DNA from: Pseudoalteromonas citrea
GTDB taxonomy: Bacteria > Pseudomonadota > Gammaproteobacteria > Enterobacterales > Alteromonadaceae
Assembly: GCF_000238375.3 (NCBI RefSeq)
Contig: NZ_AHBZ03000023.1
Location: forward strand, 124,001-188,000
Direction: 5' to 3'
DNA: 64,000 nt
Positions within the stretch are counted from its first letter, which is position 1, and every line of letters starts with the position of its first letter. Below are positions 46,104-55,530 of the stretch, one piece after another. A model generated the notes under the pieces. The model made no database searches. It was not told the origin of the DNA and worked only from the letters and a program-made list of their open reading frames with translations. The position numbers and the translations under genes were made by a program.

Positions 46104-46709
46104 ATGACAATTCGGCGCATCGTAGTATTACATGGTTTGTATATGTCAGGCTTTGTTATGCGCCCACTTTGCGCCAAGCTAAAAAAGCGTGGCTTTGAAA
46201 TATTGAATTTCAGTTATAATACGTTAGAGCCTGATAAGTCTGTTATTTTTAATGAACTTGATCATTTTATTGCTGATCAATCAACGGCACTGGTCTGCCA
46301 TTCTATGGGTGGTCTCATCGCAAGAGCCTATTTGGAGCATAACTCACCTTCCAGCCAACATGTTAAAAAGGTCATTACCCTCGGCACGCCACATAAAGGC
46401 AGCACCATTGCTAAGCATATGCATGATAAAGGCCTAAATATGTTATTAAAAAATAGCATAGAGTTTTTATTGTCAGAGAATCAAGATTGGCCGTTTTCCG
46501 CAAAGCTATATAGTATTGCTGGCGACTTACCCTTGGGGTTCATGCCCATATTGCAAAAAGGCAGCCGCTCAGATGGCACCGTCCTCTTAGAGGAAACCCA
46601 GTTGCCTGGTATGGCCGAACATAAAGTTTTTCACGTCAGTCACACCAGTATGATCTACTCTCGTCAAGTCACGCAATATATTAACTCATTGCTATCGAGT
46701 GAGCCTTAA
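46104..46709 (+). CDS. Small alpha/beta-hydrolase (lipase/PGAP1-like)
   Basis: A 201-residue protein with the oxyanion motif VVLHGLYMSG, the nucleophile elbow CHSMGG and TLGTPHKGS, the lipase-like pattern shared with PGAP1-type and EstA-type hydrolases. The catalytic His is probably in HVSHTSM near the C-terminus. No signal peptide is seen, so a cytoplasmic esterase is likely. It starts nine bases after yaeQ and is probably co-transcribed. The substrate is unknown. Confidence 0.85.
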   Translation: MTIRRIVVLHGLYMSGFVMRPLCAKLKKRGFEILNFSYNTLEPDKSVIFNELDHFIADQSTALVCHSMGGLIARAYLEHNSPSSQHVKKVITLGTPHKGSTIAKHMHDKGLNMLLKNSIEFLLSENQDWPFSAKLYSIAGDLPLGFMPILQKGSRSDGTVLLEETQLPGMAEHKVFHVSHTSMIYSRQVTQYINSLLSSEP

Positions 46710-46915
46710 TGATCACCGTGTTCTGCGATTTTATAAGCAATTACCGCGATTAACCCAACAATAAGGGGGACTGGCGCTGCAATATAACCAAAAGTATCTG
46801 AATTAGCGATACTCGCCCCAGCTAAATGCCCGACTAAACCAACGACAAAAGCCAGTAACGCAATAACAACAACGAGTAGCTCTGTCTTGTGCTGGGATTG
46901 TGTTTTAGCTTGCAT
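46706..46915 (-). CDS. Small two-helix membrane protein, unknown function
   Basis: A 69-residue protein with two hydrophobic helices (LLVVVIALLAFVVGLVGHLA and FGYIAAPVPLIVGLIAVIAY), a Gln/Lys-rich N-terminus and a His-rich end. AGGAG lies eight bases before the ATG, which supports it as real. Its last bases overlap the 3' end of the convergent hydrolase gene. No family recognised. Confidence 0.65.
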   Translation of the reverse strand: MQAKTQSQHKTELLVVVIALLAFVVGLVGHLAGASIANSDTFGYIAAPVPLIVGLIAVIAYKIAEHGDH

Positions 46916-47253
46916 AACATTACTCCTAAATTCCGTCTAAAAGCTCTAAATCAGCATTCACTGCCGATGTACGTATGCATTATGCGCTTTCTTTATGCCC
47001 GTTTTTTGACCTAAATCAAATTGTAAATTACCCTTCAATCAAGCCGCTATTACGCTTGTTCAAGATCAAATTTTATTGAGTTAACGCCTTTATTACCTTG
47101 CACATGGCAAGGTTTATTCCGAACACAACAATCAACCCAGTAGACTGTTTATGGTGAATTGATTGATTTTATAGATTAAAGACATTGATTTATCTTGTTA
47201 GCCAAGTTCTCTATGCTCAGCCATACTTAATCCATCGCAATAAGGAGCCTACT
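46916..47253. other. Regulatory region upstream of dps
   Basis: 338 bases between the divergent small membrane protein gene and dps. ATAGATTAAAGACAT (47171-47185) agrees with most positions of an OxyR half-site (ATAGnTnnnAnCnAT), and OxyR is a known activator of dps in enterics. The second half-site is poor, so this is only a candidate. The leader ends in TAAGGAG. Confidence 0.3.
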
Positions 47254-47727
47254 ATGACACAGATTAATTCTATTGGTTTAGACAACCAAAAAAGCCAAGC
47301 ACTTGTAACAGCTTTAAATACCCTGCTCAGCAGCTACCAGATTCAGTACATGAATGCTCGCGGCTTTCATTGGAATATCAAAGGCCGTAATTTCTTTGAG
47401 TTACATCTAAAATTTGAAGAAATTTACAATGTACTGTTAGAAAAAGTAGACGAGATAGCAGAACGTATTCTCACCATTGAAGGTCAACCATTACATGTAT
47501 TTTCTGACTATTTAGAGCAAAGTAAAATAGCTGAAGCAAAAGGGATCAGTGATGGCACCACCGCATTAGAGAACCTATTAGCTGGTTTCACGACTTTAAT
47601 TGGTATGCAGCGTGAAGTATTAGCGCAAGCAGGTGATGCCGAAGATGAAGGTACCGCTGCGCTGATGAGTGATTATATCAAAGAGCAAGAAAAGCTAGTG
47701 TGGATGCTCAAAGCGTATTTGAACTAA
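47254..47727 (+). CDS. dps: Dps-family DNA-binding ferritin-like protein
   Basis: A 157-residue miniferritin. Ferroxidase ligands keep Dps spacing: H39, H51, E55, D66 and E70, with E55 replacing the Asp at that place in E. coli Dps. Dps dodecamers oxidise and store iron with peroxide and can protect DNA. The open frame extends upstream, but the ATG at 47254 has an ideal TAAGGAG. The N-terminal tail lacks a Lys-rich DNA-binding stretch. The 3' end overlaps the convergent gene by 33 bases. Confidence 0.93.
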   Translation: MTQINSIGLDNQKSQALVTALNTLLSSYQIQYMNARGFHWNIKGRNFFELHLKFEEIYNVLLEKVDEIAERILTIEGQPLHVFSDYLEQSKIAEAKGISDGTTALENLLAGFTTLIGMQREVLAQAGDAEDEGTAALMSDYIKEQEKLVWMLKAYLN

Positions 47728-48120
47728 CGCTAATAACGCATTGTGATGCTGTGGTTGATATACTAACAAATCAGCCGCATCATCAAAGAAATATATCGCT
47801 GTGTTTGTACCACGCCAAAGTTGCTCTAGCACCTGTCGTGCTAACGCATTAGCGCCAATATAGTCAACCCGCACATAACCACGCTGCTTAACCCCTTCAA
47901 AGTAATTGCGAATAGCTTCAAAGCTATCTGCTGTGCTCATTTCAAACATAGACAAATCTAGCACTGCACTTTGTAGCTGCCCTGGTGGGTATTTCATCGC
48001 TGTAGCCAGCAAGTTATTTTGTAAATCGATAATACCTTCTCGATTAAAAGCGCCTTTCAAGCCAATATAAATAACCGGCGCTTCAACATATAAACGCCAA
48101 AGACCATGTGCTACAAACAT
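47695..48120 (-). CDS. Unknown protein, possibly STAS-like fold
   Basis: A 141-residue soluble protein. A pattern of short strands and helices (YIGLKGAFNREGI, SAVLDLSMFEMSTADSFEAIRNYF, YVRVDYIGANALARQVLEQL) is reminiscent of STAS/SpoIIAA-like domains, where a small protein modulates a regulator. No conserved catalytic or phosphorylatable residue can be assigned. Codon pattern and position support a real gene, although it overlaps the last 33 bases of dps on the other strand. Confidence 0.55.
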   Translation of the reverse strand: MFVAHGLWRLYVEAPVIYIGLKGAFNREGIIDLQNNLLATAMKYPPGQLQSAVLDLSMFEMSTADSFEAIRNYFEGVKQRGYVRVDYIGANALARQVLEQLWRGTNTAIYFFDDAADLLVYQPQHHNALLALVQIRFEHPH

Positions 48121-48189
48121 GTGATTTCCTCATTAGCAAGCATAACCACAATAACGTTGTAATGTAGTTATGCTTCTTGTTTGCGCCAG

Positions 48190-50244
48190 TTAATCTAGCA
48201 AGCCTATAAAGAAAGCCATTTCTAATGCTTTTTCGTGCAAACTTTTAAACCGCCCCGAAGCACCGCCATGCCCAGCATCCATATCGGTTTTGAAAAGTAG
48301 TAAATTATCGTCTGTTTTATACTCGCGCAATTTAGCCACCCACTTCATGGGCTCCCAGTATTGCACTTGTGAATCATGTAAGCCTGTCGTCACTAAAACA
48401 TTAGGGTAATCTTTTACTTCAATATTGTCGTAAGGTGAATACGCTAAAATAGTGTTGTAGTCAGCTTGGTTGTTTGGATTACCCCATTCATCGTACTCAT
48501 TTGTGGTCAGGGGTATCGTTTCATCTAACATGGTGGTCAATACATCTAAAAATGGCACATGGCACCCAACACCTAAATACAGCTCAGGGGCTTGATTAAC
48601 AACAGCGCCCATTAATAGGCCGCCAGCACTGCCACCTGAAGCAAAGATTTTATCTGATGCACCATAGCCTTGCTCAATTAATGAACGCGTAACATCCACA
48701 AAATCATTAAAGCTATTTTCTTTAAAAGATTTTTTACCATGCTCATACCACGCACGCCCTAACATCTCTGAGCCTCGAATATGCGCAATCGCATAAACAA
48801 AACCACGATCGAGCAAGCTTAACGTTGTGCTAGAAAAAGTAGGATCAATGGTAATACCATACGCGCCATAGCCGTATTGTAGTAATGGATTGGAGCCATC
48901 TTTTTTGAATGTAGACTTTTTATAAACCAACGAAACCGGGATCTCGACACCATCGCGAGATGAAACGAAGATACGCTCAGACGCGTAAGCGTCACTACAA
49001 AACTCGCCTAATACCTCTTGCTGCTTACGCAACACTTTTTGGCCCGTCGCTAAATCACAATCGTACACTGAGCTCGGTGTCGTCAAGCTAGAATAGTAAA
49101 TACGTATTTTATTCGCACTGGCTTCTGGGTTTTGACCAACGCCAGCAAAGTAGCATTCATCATTAAACGTTAGCTGATAGCTATCGCCTTGGTATGTATG
49201 TACCACAAAACGAATTTGCCCCATTTCGCGCTCGGTCACGACAAAATGACTATCGAACAACTCTAACCCTTCCAGTAACACATGTTCTCGATGTGCGACG
49301 ACTTCTTCCCAGTGTGCCGTCTCAGCAATAGTTTCGGCTGAAGCGCGCATTAAGCGAAAGTTGATTGCGTTATTATTCGATAGAATATAGAAGGTTTCAC
49401 CCAGTTTATCTAAACCATATTCATGGCCTATGGTACGCGGCAATAACCGTTCAAAAACCCCTGTGGGTGTATTCGCATCTAATACCAATAAGTCACTGGT
49501 TTCCGTGGCCGATAAATAAATGTAAATTTGGCTATCATCACGGCTTTTACCAAGCCCCATATAAAATTGATGATCTTGCTCTTCATAAACTAAAACATCA
49601 TCGCTTTGTGGTGTGCCCAAGACATGTCTATATACTTGGGTCCCCAGTAAGGTTTGTGCGTCTTTTTTTACATAGAAGACAGTTTGATTGTCATTGGCCC
49701 AAACAAGCTCACCTTCAGTGTTTAATAACACATCTTCTAAATATGTGCCGCTAGCAATATCTTTGAATCTAAAAGTATAAATACGTCTGCCATCTAAGTC
49801 TTCGCTATAGGCTAAGAGCTTATCATCTGGGCTTACAGCCAAATCCCCAATATCATAGTATTCGTGGCTTTGCGCTAAAGCGTTGACATCTAACAGCAAC
49901 GACTTATCACTCAATGTTTCATCGCTTGCACGATAGTGCGACGCATATTCGTTATCGCCAGTCACATCTGAAACATACCAATACGCACCATCTTTAACAG
50001 GTACTGAGCTGTCATCTTTCACAATTCGCGATTTCATTTCGGTAAATAACGAATCTTGTAATGCTTTATGAGGCGCCATTTGCGTGGCAACATGCTCGTT
50101 TTCAATACGCAAATGCTGCAATACGTCATCATTGCTACGTTTATCATCTCGCATCCAATAATAATTATCGGTACGTTGGTGTCCATGATGAGTCATACTA
50201 TGGGGGATTTTTTTTGCTGTTAAAGCAGACGTTTTTTCAGCCAC
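48190..50244 (-). CDS. ptrB: Oligopeptidase B
   Basis: A 684-residue serine peptidase of family S9A that cleaves short peptides after Arg and Lys. The N-terminal propeller follows the signature HGHQRTDNYYWMRDD. The catalytic domain has ASGGSAGGLLMG with nucleophile S539, HDSQVQYWEP with the acid residue, and His in DAGHGGASGR. No signal peptide, so cytoplasmic. The start is GTG with AGGAA eight bases upstream. It appears to be a single-gene unit. Confidence 0.94.
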   Translation of the reverse strand: MAEKTSALTAKKIPHSMTHHGHQRTDNYYWMRDDKRSNDDVLQHLRIENEHVATQMAPHKALQDSLFTEMKSRIVKDDSSVPVKDGAYWYVSDVTGDNEYASHYRASDETLSDKSLLLDVNALAQSHEYYDIGDLAVSPDDKLLAYSEDLDGRRIYTFRFKDIASGTYLEDVLLNTEGELVWANDNQTVFYVKKDAQTLLGTQVYRHVLGTPQSDDVLVYEEQDHQFYMGLGKSRDDSQIYIYLSATETSDLLVLDANTPTGVFERLLPRTIGHEYGLDKLGETFYILSNNNAINFRLMRASAETIAETAHWEEVVAHREHVLLEGLELFDSHFVVTEREMGQIRFVVHTYQGDSYQLTFNDECYFAGVGQNPEASANKIRIYYSSLTTPSSVYDCDLATGQKVLRKQQEVLGEFCSDAYASERIFVSSRDGVEIPVSLVYKKSTFKKDGSNPLLQYGYGAYGITIDPTFSSTTLSLLDRGFVYAIAHIRGSEMLGRAWYEHGKKSFKENSFNDFVDVTRSLIEQGYGASDKIFASGGSAGGLLMGAVVNQAPELYLGVGCHVPFLDVLTTMLDETIPLTTNEYDEWGNPNNQADYNTILAYSPYDNIEVKDYPNVLVTTGLHDSQVQYWEPMKWVAKLREYKTDDNLLLFKTDMDAGHGGASGRFKSLHEKALEMAFFIGLLD

Positions 50245-50351
50245 AGATTGTTCCTAACTTATGATATTTTTTCCAGTCTATCATAGTCATAGTTGCAAGC
50301 CAGTGCTGTTTTAAAATGGGTGCAATGTTATTACATAACCTTCCATGCAAC

Positions 50352-50885
50352 TTACCACAATGCACCACTGCCAGGTTCAAATTGCGGCGCTGTATTACGA
50401 CAATATTCCGTAAATGGCCAAGGTTTGCAGCGATAGCAACGCCCTGAAGGTTCATGCCATACCCGAGTACCTTGTCGGTAACTGTGCTGAGCTTGTGGAA
50501 AGACATGATCATACTGAGACCGCTTATCTACCGGCTTTTTTGGCTGAAACTTACATTGGAATTCAAGTTTAAAATGCGTGATCCCACTATGGGTATGTGC
50601 CATCACAGGTTGTGAGCCAAAGCCAATTACCCAACCTTGTGCTGAGCAACAGCCTACTTTCACTAAAGGCACATGCACATTAATTGCATTTGCAAGTTCC
50701 CCTTGCCAAGCATGTGCATCTTTTTGCGAATGATAGATAATTTTTGTACTAACCCTGAGCGCACTTATTTCTCCTTCCTTAGTAAAAAAGTGAGCAGTGA
50801 CCACATCTCCAATATGAAGTTGTCGCACCTGTGCTAGCATGCCAATTTTTTCCCAATTCGTAAGTTCATGCTTGTCAGACACCAC
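50352..50885 (-). CDS. Unknown protein with a Cys-rich C-terminus
   Basis: A 177-residue protein with no recognised domain. Residues 15-75 look like a small beta-rich fold (LHIGDVVTAHFF, ISALRVSTKIIYHS). The C-terminus has several Cys residues (GRCYRCKPWPFTEYC), a spacing that could bind a metal or form disulfides. No signal peptide or membrane segment. The start is one of two adjacent GTG codons. The gene is isolated between ptrB and the RND pump genes. Confidence 0.5.
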   Translation of the reverse strand: MVSDKHELTNWEKIGMLAQVRQLHIGDVVTAHFFTKEGEISALRVSTKIIYHSQKDAHAWQGELANAINVHVPLVKVGCCSAQGWVIGFGSQPVMAHTHSGITHFKLEFQCKFQPKKPVDKRSQYDHVFPQAQHSYRQGTRVWHEPSGRCYRCKPWPFTEYCRNTAPQFEPGSGALW

Positions 50886-50985
50886 TAAAACTCATCTATA
50901 GTTAGAATATTCGCAAGTATAATGATGCCAAACACGAATACAACTTTTTAGCTACCAAATTATAAAAACACAGTACTTTAAAACC

Positions 50986-51013
50986 AAAAAAGCCAGTGGT
51001 AACTGGCTTTTTT
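50986..51013. terminator. Terminator of the RND efflux operon
   Basis: AAAAAAGCCAGT-ggta-ACTGGCTTTTTT is a near-perfect stem with T-runs on both strands, 18 bases after the pump gene stop. Confidence 0.88.
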
Positions 51014-51030
51014 AATAAAGGAGTATAACT

Positions 51031-54000
51031 CTATGCCTTCGAAGCCCTTGGCTTTATGCTATTCAATATTTTTCTTAAAAAACTAAATAGCTTACTAAAT
51101 ACAGACTGTATATCCGTTAAGATGATATACAGACATGGCACCAGTAACAGGGTGATCAATGTTGCGAATACCACAGCAAAACCGAGTGAGACCGCCATTG
51201 GAATAACAAACATTGCCTGTAAACTGGTCTCAAACATAATAGGTAAAACCCCCATAAACGTCGTGATTGACGTCAATGTAATAGCCCGAAAACGGGCACA
51301 ACCGGCCTCTATTACTGCCTCTTTTAGCGCCATACCTTGACGACGTACCTGATTAACAAAATCAGTCATCACCAGCGAGTCGTTAATAACAACCCCTGCC
51401 GCCGCAATAATGCCATAAGCAGACATCAAGCTCAGATCTAGGCCAAATGCTAAATGCCCCCATAGTGCACCAACTAAACTAAAGGGAATAACAGACATCA
51501 CGATTAAAGGTTGCGCATAGCTCTTTAGCGGGATAGCTAGCAAGATATAAACTAACAACATACCTATCACAAAAAAGACAATCTGCTCATTCGCTTGTGC
51601 TTGCTGCTCTTCTATAGCACCACTTAATTTGGTTTTAACCGTAGGAAAAGTTTTCAGTAGTTCAGGTAAAATCACCTCGTCAATGCGTTTAGTCACCGCT
51701 GTTGGTTCAATGGCTTCTTCATCGATATTGCCATAGACATATACTGTTCTATAACCTTCTTCACGGCGAATATAGCTGATCCCTGGCTTTTCTATCAATT
51801 CAACAACATCGCCAAGGACGACTTCTTTGCCTTGAGGTGTCGTGATCACTGTGTGTTTTAATGAAGAGTAAGCTTCACGGGTTAGCTTAGGATAGCGCAC
51901 CATCACGCGTACTTCTTCACCATTACGAATAACACGCTGAGCCTCTCCGCCATAAAAACTTGCGCCCACTTGCGAGCCAATATCACGCAGTGTTAACCCT
52001 AAATCATAAGCTACCGGTTTTAACGACAACTGAATTTCTTTACTGGCTGGATCAATCGTCGAGCTAATATCAAATAACCCGCGTTCTTGCTGTAACAACG
52101 TAATAAGCTGGCGTCCTGCAGCATTGAGTGTTTCAATATCAGAGCCATACAGTAAATAACCAAAATCACCATCACCACCGAGGTTAATTACCTCATCTTC
52201 AACAAGGATAGATTTCACTCCAGCAATTTCCGGTATGCTTTCTCGCCAACGGCGACTCAGTTCAAAGGTATCAAAGGGGCGTAGCTCTTCATCAACCAGA
52301 GGCGCCATCACTTGCGCACTGGTTCTGTCCATATTAAAAACCATGACGTTTTTCACCATTTTCACGCCATACTCTTGCTCAACCTGCTTATCTATATCAA
52401 TGACCAATTGCTCTAGCTGCCTCGCCGCAGCAATAGTCTGCTCATCTGACACATTATTGTTCATGGTCAATTTGATTGCTGGAAAATCATGGGGAATTTT
52501 AGGCAAGAACAATGTTCTAATGTGACCGCTTGTCATTAAACTTATGCTGATTATAAAGATACCAACAAACGAAAATAATACCGTCCAACGCCACTCAACA
52601 CAGCGTGTGACAAAGCGCTTATAAGGTCCATTTACAAAGCCAAAAAAGCGTCGATTAAACCCATTTCTCCAGCTTTTTTCTGGTAAAGGTTTGAACTTTA
52701 TTTGCGCAATGTGCGCAGGGAGAATGAGTTTAGATTCAATTAAACTGAAAAATAAACACAGCAGTACAACCCCAGCAATAGATATAAAGTTTGAACTTTC
52801 AGGCCCTGTTGAAAACATCAACGGCGCAAATACAGCCATGGTTGTTAAGACACCAAACGTCGCTGGCGTGGCAACACGTTTAGCTCCTCGGATCACATTT
52901 TCAACACCGGGACCTTTGTTTTCGACTTCGGTATAAGCACTTTCACCTATGACGATTGCATCATCGACCACAATTCCGAGTACCATAATAAAGGCAAATA
53001 ATGAGGTGACATTAATCGTGATCCCCAACACAGGCATTAGCATGATCGCCCCCAAGAAGCAGACCGGGATCCCGATTGTGACCCACATTGCTAACTTAAA
53101 GCGCAAGAATACAAACAGCATCAATGCAACCAGAAACATCCCCTGCAATAAGTTCGATTTCATCATACTCAAGCGACCATTCAAGTAGTATGTCATATCC
53201 ACTAAAGACTCAATCGTCACACCAGCTGGCAACTGCTCATTCTTTTGCTTAATATATGCATTAACAGAGTTTGCCACCGGCACCATATTTTGCTCTGTCG
53301 TGGCTTTGACCTGAATAAAAACCGCATTTTGGCCATTTAATTTAAAATATCGCTCACCTTCAGTAAATTCGTCTTTTATGATTGCAACATCTTTAAGTAA
53401 GACCTGTGCACCATTGGCGCCTACTTTCACAGGCAGCTGACGAAATTCATCACCACTGTATGACTGGTTTTCAACGCGGACTGAAATAATACCCGCTTCC
53501 GTTCTGAGCTCACCGGCTGAGATATTGGCCGAATAATTACGTATAGAGTTCGTTATATCTGCAATGGTTAAGTTATATTGACGCAACACATCTGGCTTTA
53601 TTTCTATCGCGATTTCATCCAATGGGACGTCAACAGAAACGAGAGACACATTCCCTAAATGTAATAGCTCATCTTCTATTTCTTTCGCAATTGGTTTTAG
53701 CTGAGTCAATGGCAAGTCAGCAGATACTGTCATGCCAACCACATCCTGTCGAAACTCAACCTGGCTTACCGTCAAAGGCTCCATTGCGGCAGGAAAAGTA
53801 GCAATGCTATCGACTCTCAGCTTCACCTTATCTAACACATCTGTCAGCTCAACATCAGGGTCTATTTTCAGCTGTGCGCTACCACTACCATGAGAAGCAC
53901 GGTAGACTGCTTCTTCCACATCTGTAACATCTTGTAGCGACTCTTCAATCTTAATTAAAATACTTTCTTCTATCTCTTGTGGCGATGCCCCCGGATAGTT

Positions 54001-54174
54001 TGCAGATACAGTAATATAGTTAATTTCTACATTCGGGAACATCTGCCTCTGAATGGTAGAATAAGTAAAAATACCAATGATGATGATAAACCACATTAGC
54101 AGGTTTGCCGCGACCGGGTTATTAGCAAAAAAAGCAATTAGGCCCGTTTGCTTTTGCTGTTCATGAGTGCTCAC
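51031..54174 (-). CDS. RND family efflux pump, inner-membrane transporter
   Basis: A 1047-residue AcrB-like RND transporter with 12 hydrophobic segments, two large periplasmic loops, the N-terminal FFANNPVAANLLMW and the proton-relay Asp pair in TM4 (GIVVDDAIVIGES). Such pumps export drugs, bile salts, metals or signalling molecules in tripartite complexes with an adaptor and an outer-membrane channel. The GTG start lies 15 bases after the adaptor gene. No outer-membrane factor is encoded nearby, so a TolC homologue elsewhere must serve. Sequence features place it in the hydrophobe-type group rather than the metal pumps, but the substrate is unknown. Confidence 0.93.
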   Translation of the reverse strand: MSTHEQQKQTGLIAFFANNPVAANLLMWFIIIIGIFTYSTIQRQMFPNVEINYITVSANYPGASPQEIEESILIKIEESLQDVTDVEEAVYRASHGSGSAQLKIDPDVELTDVLDKVKLRVDSIATFPAAMEPLTVSQVEFRQDVVGMTVSADLPLTQLKPIAKEIEDELLHLGNVSLVSVDVPLDEIAIEIKPDVLRQYNLTIADITNSIRNYSANISAGELRTEAGIISVRVENQSYSGDEFRQLPVKVGANGAQVLLKDVAIIKDEFTEGERYFKLNGQNAVFIQVKATTEQNMVPVANSVNAYIKQKNEQLPAGVTIESLVDMTYYLNGRLSMMKSNLLQGMFLVALMLFVFLRFKLAMWVTIGIPVCFLGAIMLMPVLGITINVTSLFAFIMVLGIVVDDAIVIGESAYTEVENKGPGVENVIRGAKRVATPATFGVLTTMAVFAPLMFSTGPESSNFISIAGVVLLCLFFSLIESKLILPAHIAQIKFKPLPEKSWRNGFNRRFFGFVNGPYKRFVTRCVEWRWTVLFSFVGIFIISISLMTSGHIRTLFLPKIPHDFPAIKLTMNNNVSDEQTIAAARQLEQLVIDIDKQVEQEYGVKMVKNVMVFNMDRTSAQVMAPLVDEELRPFDTFELSRRWRESIPEIAGVKSILVEDEVINLGGDGDFGYLLYGSDIETLNAAGRQLITLLQQERGLFDISSTIDPASKEIQLSLKPVAYDLGLTLRDIGSQVGASFYGGEAQRVIRNGEEVRVMVRYPKLTREAYSSLKHTVITTPQGKEVVLGDVVELIEKPGISYIRREEGYRTVYVYGNIDEEAIEPTAVTKRIDEVILPELLKTFPTVKTKLSGAIEEQQAQANEQIVFFVIGMLLVYILLAIPLKSYAQPLIVMSVIPFSLVGALWGHLAFGLDLSLMSAYGIIAAAGVVINDSLVMTDFVNQVRRQGMALKEAVIEAGCARFRAITLTSITTFMGVLPIMFETSLQAMFVIPMAVSLGFAVVFATLITLLLVPCLYIILTDIQSVFSKLFSFLRKILNSIKPRASKA

Positions 54175-54189
54175 GATATATACCTACCC

Positions 54190-55350
54190 TTATAATTTTT
54201 CAGTTGCAGCTGACTGAGATGAATCTTCACCTGCTACTTTCACTGTCATACCCTTTTGTGGATACTCAGGCACCGTGGTGACAATTTTTTCATTGTCATT
54301 CAGACCTGCACTCACATAAAAATAGGTCCCTTCTTCACGAATAACGGTCACTTTGCGTGGCTCTAATTGATTGTCAGCATTGAGCAACCAAATCGTTTGG
54401 TCATTTACTAAATCTTGTGGCAAACGATAGATTTTATTTAATGTTTTACCCCCAAAAGTGACTTGTACGTATGAACCAAATTTCACTTGCGGTTGACGGG
54501 TTTTTAACCCATATGGGTCTTGAATACGCACGACTAAGTTCACCATACGTGTATCACTATCAACAACGCCAAGGTCTCGGTGCACAACCGCTTGTCGTGT
54601 AAAGCCATTTAGCCCCGTTTGTTTTATTGTGGCTGTCAGACCAGTGATCCGTTCGGGTAAAAAAGCACTATCAAAGCCTGCGATTGGGATTACGACCTCA
54701 GCATACTCAACACCATTAAGCGTGGCGACCGGCGATCCTGTGCTAACAAATTGGCCTAACCCCACATCGCGAGAAATAACCAAAGCATCATATGGGGCTC
54801 TCACTTCACAATTAGCTAAATCTCTTTGTGCTCTTTTGAGTGCCGCACGTGCTGACTTCACGCCAGCTTGCGCACTTAATACTTGCGGTTTACGTAGAAA
54901 TAAGTCGGTATGTTTTCGATTAGGGAAACGTTTTGCTTCATCGGCAGCAACTTCAGCCTGCGCTTGCTCTTCAATTAATGTTGCTTGAGCGCGTGATAAG
55001 TCAGCTTCAGCCTGTAATACTGCTGCCTGATAATTGTCCTTTTCAATTTCCATCAGTATGTCACCACGAGCAACAATGCCCCCACTGACAAAATTAGGGT
55101 GCCATGCTGTTACCTCCCCTGAAACTTGAACTGACAGCTGTGTTGACTCAAAGGGTTTAACCTCGCCATAGCTATTAATAACGACTTGATGATCGAGGGC
55201 AAAAGCAGTTTCTACTTCAACCACTGGGCGGGTATCAACCAGTTCTTTCTCATCTGGTTCAGTGGCGAGCGCATTAATGGCCAGTGACCCCAACGCTCCG
55301 GCTGCTAACATCACGATTGGTAAGATCACTTTTAATATTTTTGTTTGCAT
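54190..55350 (-). CDS. RND efflux periplasmic adaptor (membrane fusion protein)
   Basis: A 386-residue adaptor with an N-terminal membrane anchor or signal (about 8-28). The first half-lipoyl segment is near VQVSGEVTAWHPNFVSGGIVARGDILMEIE. An alpha-helical hairpin (about 105-180) follows, then the second lipoyl half (CEVRAPYDALVISRDVGLGQFVSTG) and beta-barrel and membrane-proximal domains. It bridges the RND pump encoded just downstream to an outer-membrane channel. First gene of the two-gene operon. Confidence 0.92.
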   Translation of the reverse strand: MQTKILKVILPIVMLAAGALGSLAINALATEPDEKELVDTRPVVEVETAFALDHQVVINSYGEVKPFESTQLSVQVSGEVTAWHPNFVSGGIVARGDILMEIEKDNYQAAVLQAEADLSRAQATLIEEQAQAEVAADEAKRFPNRKHTDLFLRKPQVLSAQAGVKSARAALKRAQRDLANCEVRAPYDALVISRDVGLGQFVSTGSPVATLNGVEYAEVVIPIAGFDSAFLPERITGLTATIKQTGLNGFTRQAVVHRDLGVVDSDTRMVNLVVRIQDPYGLKTRQPQVKFGSYVQVTFGGKTLNKIYRLPQDLVNDQTIWLLNADNQLEPRKVTVIREEGTYFYVSAGLNDNEKIVTTVPEYPQKGMTVKVAGEDSSQSAATEKL

Positions 55351-55458
55351 GTTCTATATCACCCCAAAATTATTTCCTCATGTAATACTAGCAAGATTCA
55401 CAAAGCAATAAACGTGACATTTGTAAGATTCTGTTGCTAAATAAAAAAACTGACAAAA

Positions 55459-55485
55459 AAGGACTCTATCGCACGGCGAGTCCTT
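55459..55485 (-). terminator. Terminator of the HlyD/ABC transporter operon
   Basis: AAGGACTC and GAGTCCTT pair around an 11-nt loop with an A-tract on the left that reads as a T-run on the minus strand, 46 bases after the permease stop. Confidence 0.82.
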
Positions 55486-55530
55486 CAAAAAGCCGAATAG
55501 TAAGTATTAAGTTATCTGTAATTGATTCTC

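Noticed and set aside
47185-47253. Upstream start for Dps (180 residues)
   Set aside because: The ATG at 47254 has a strong TAAGGAG, and the extra residues do not resemble Dps.
49365-49754. 129-codon plus-strand open frame inside oligopeptidase B
   Set aside because: Antisense shadow of a clear gene, His/Tyr-rich composition atypical for real proteins here.
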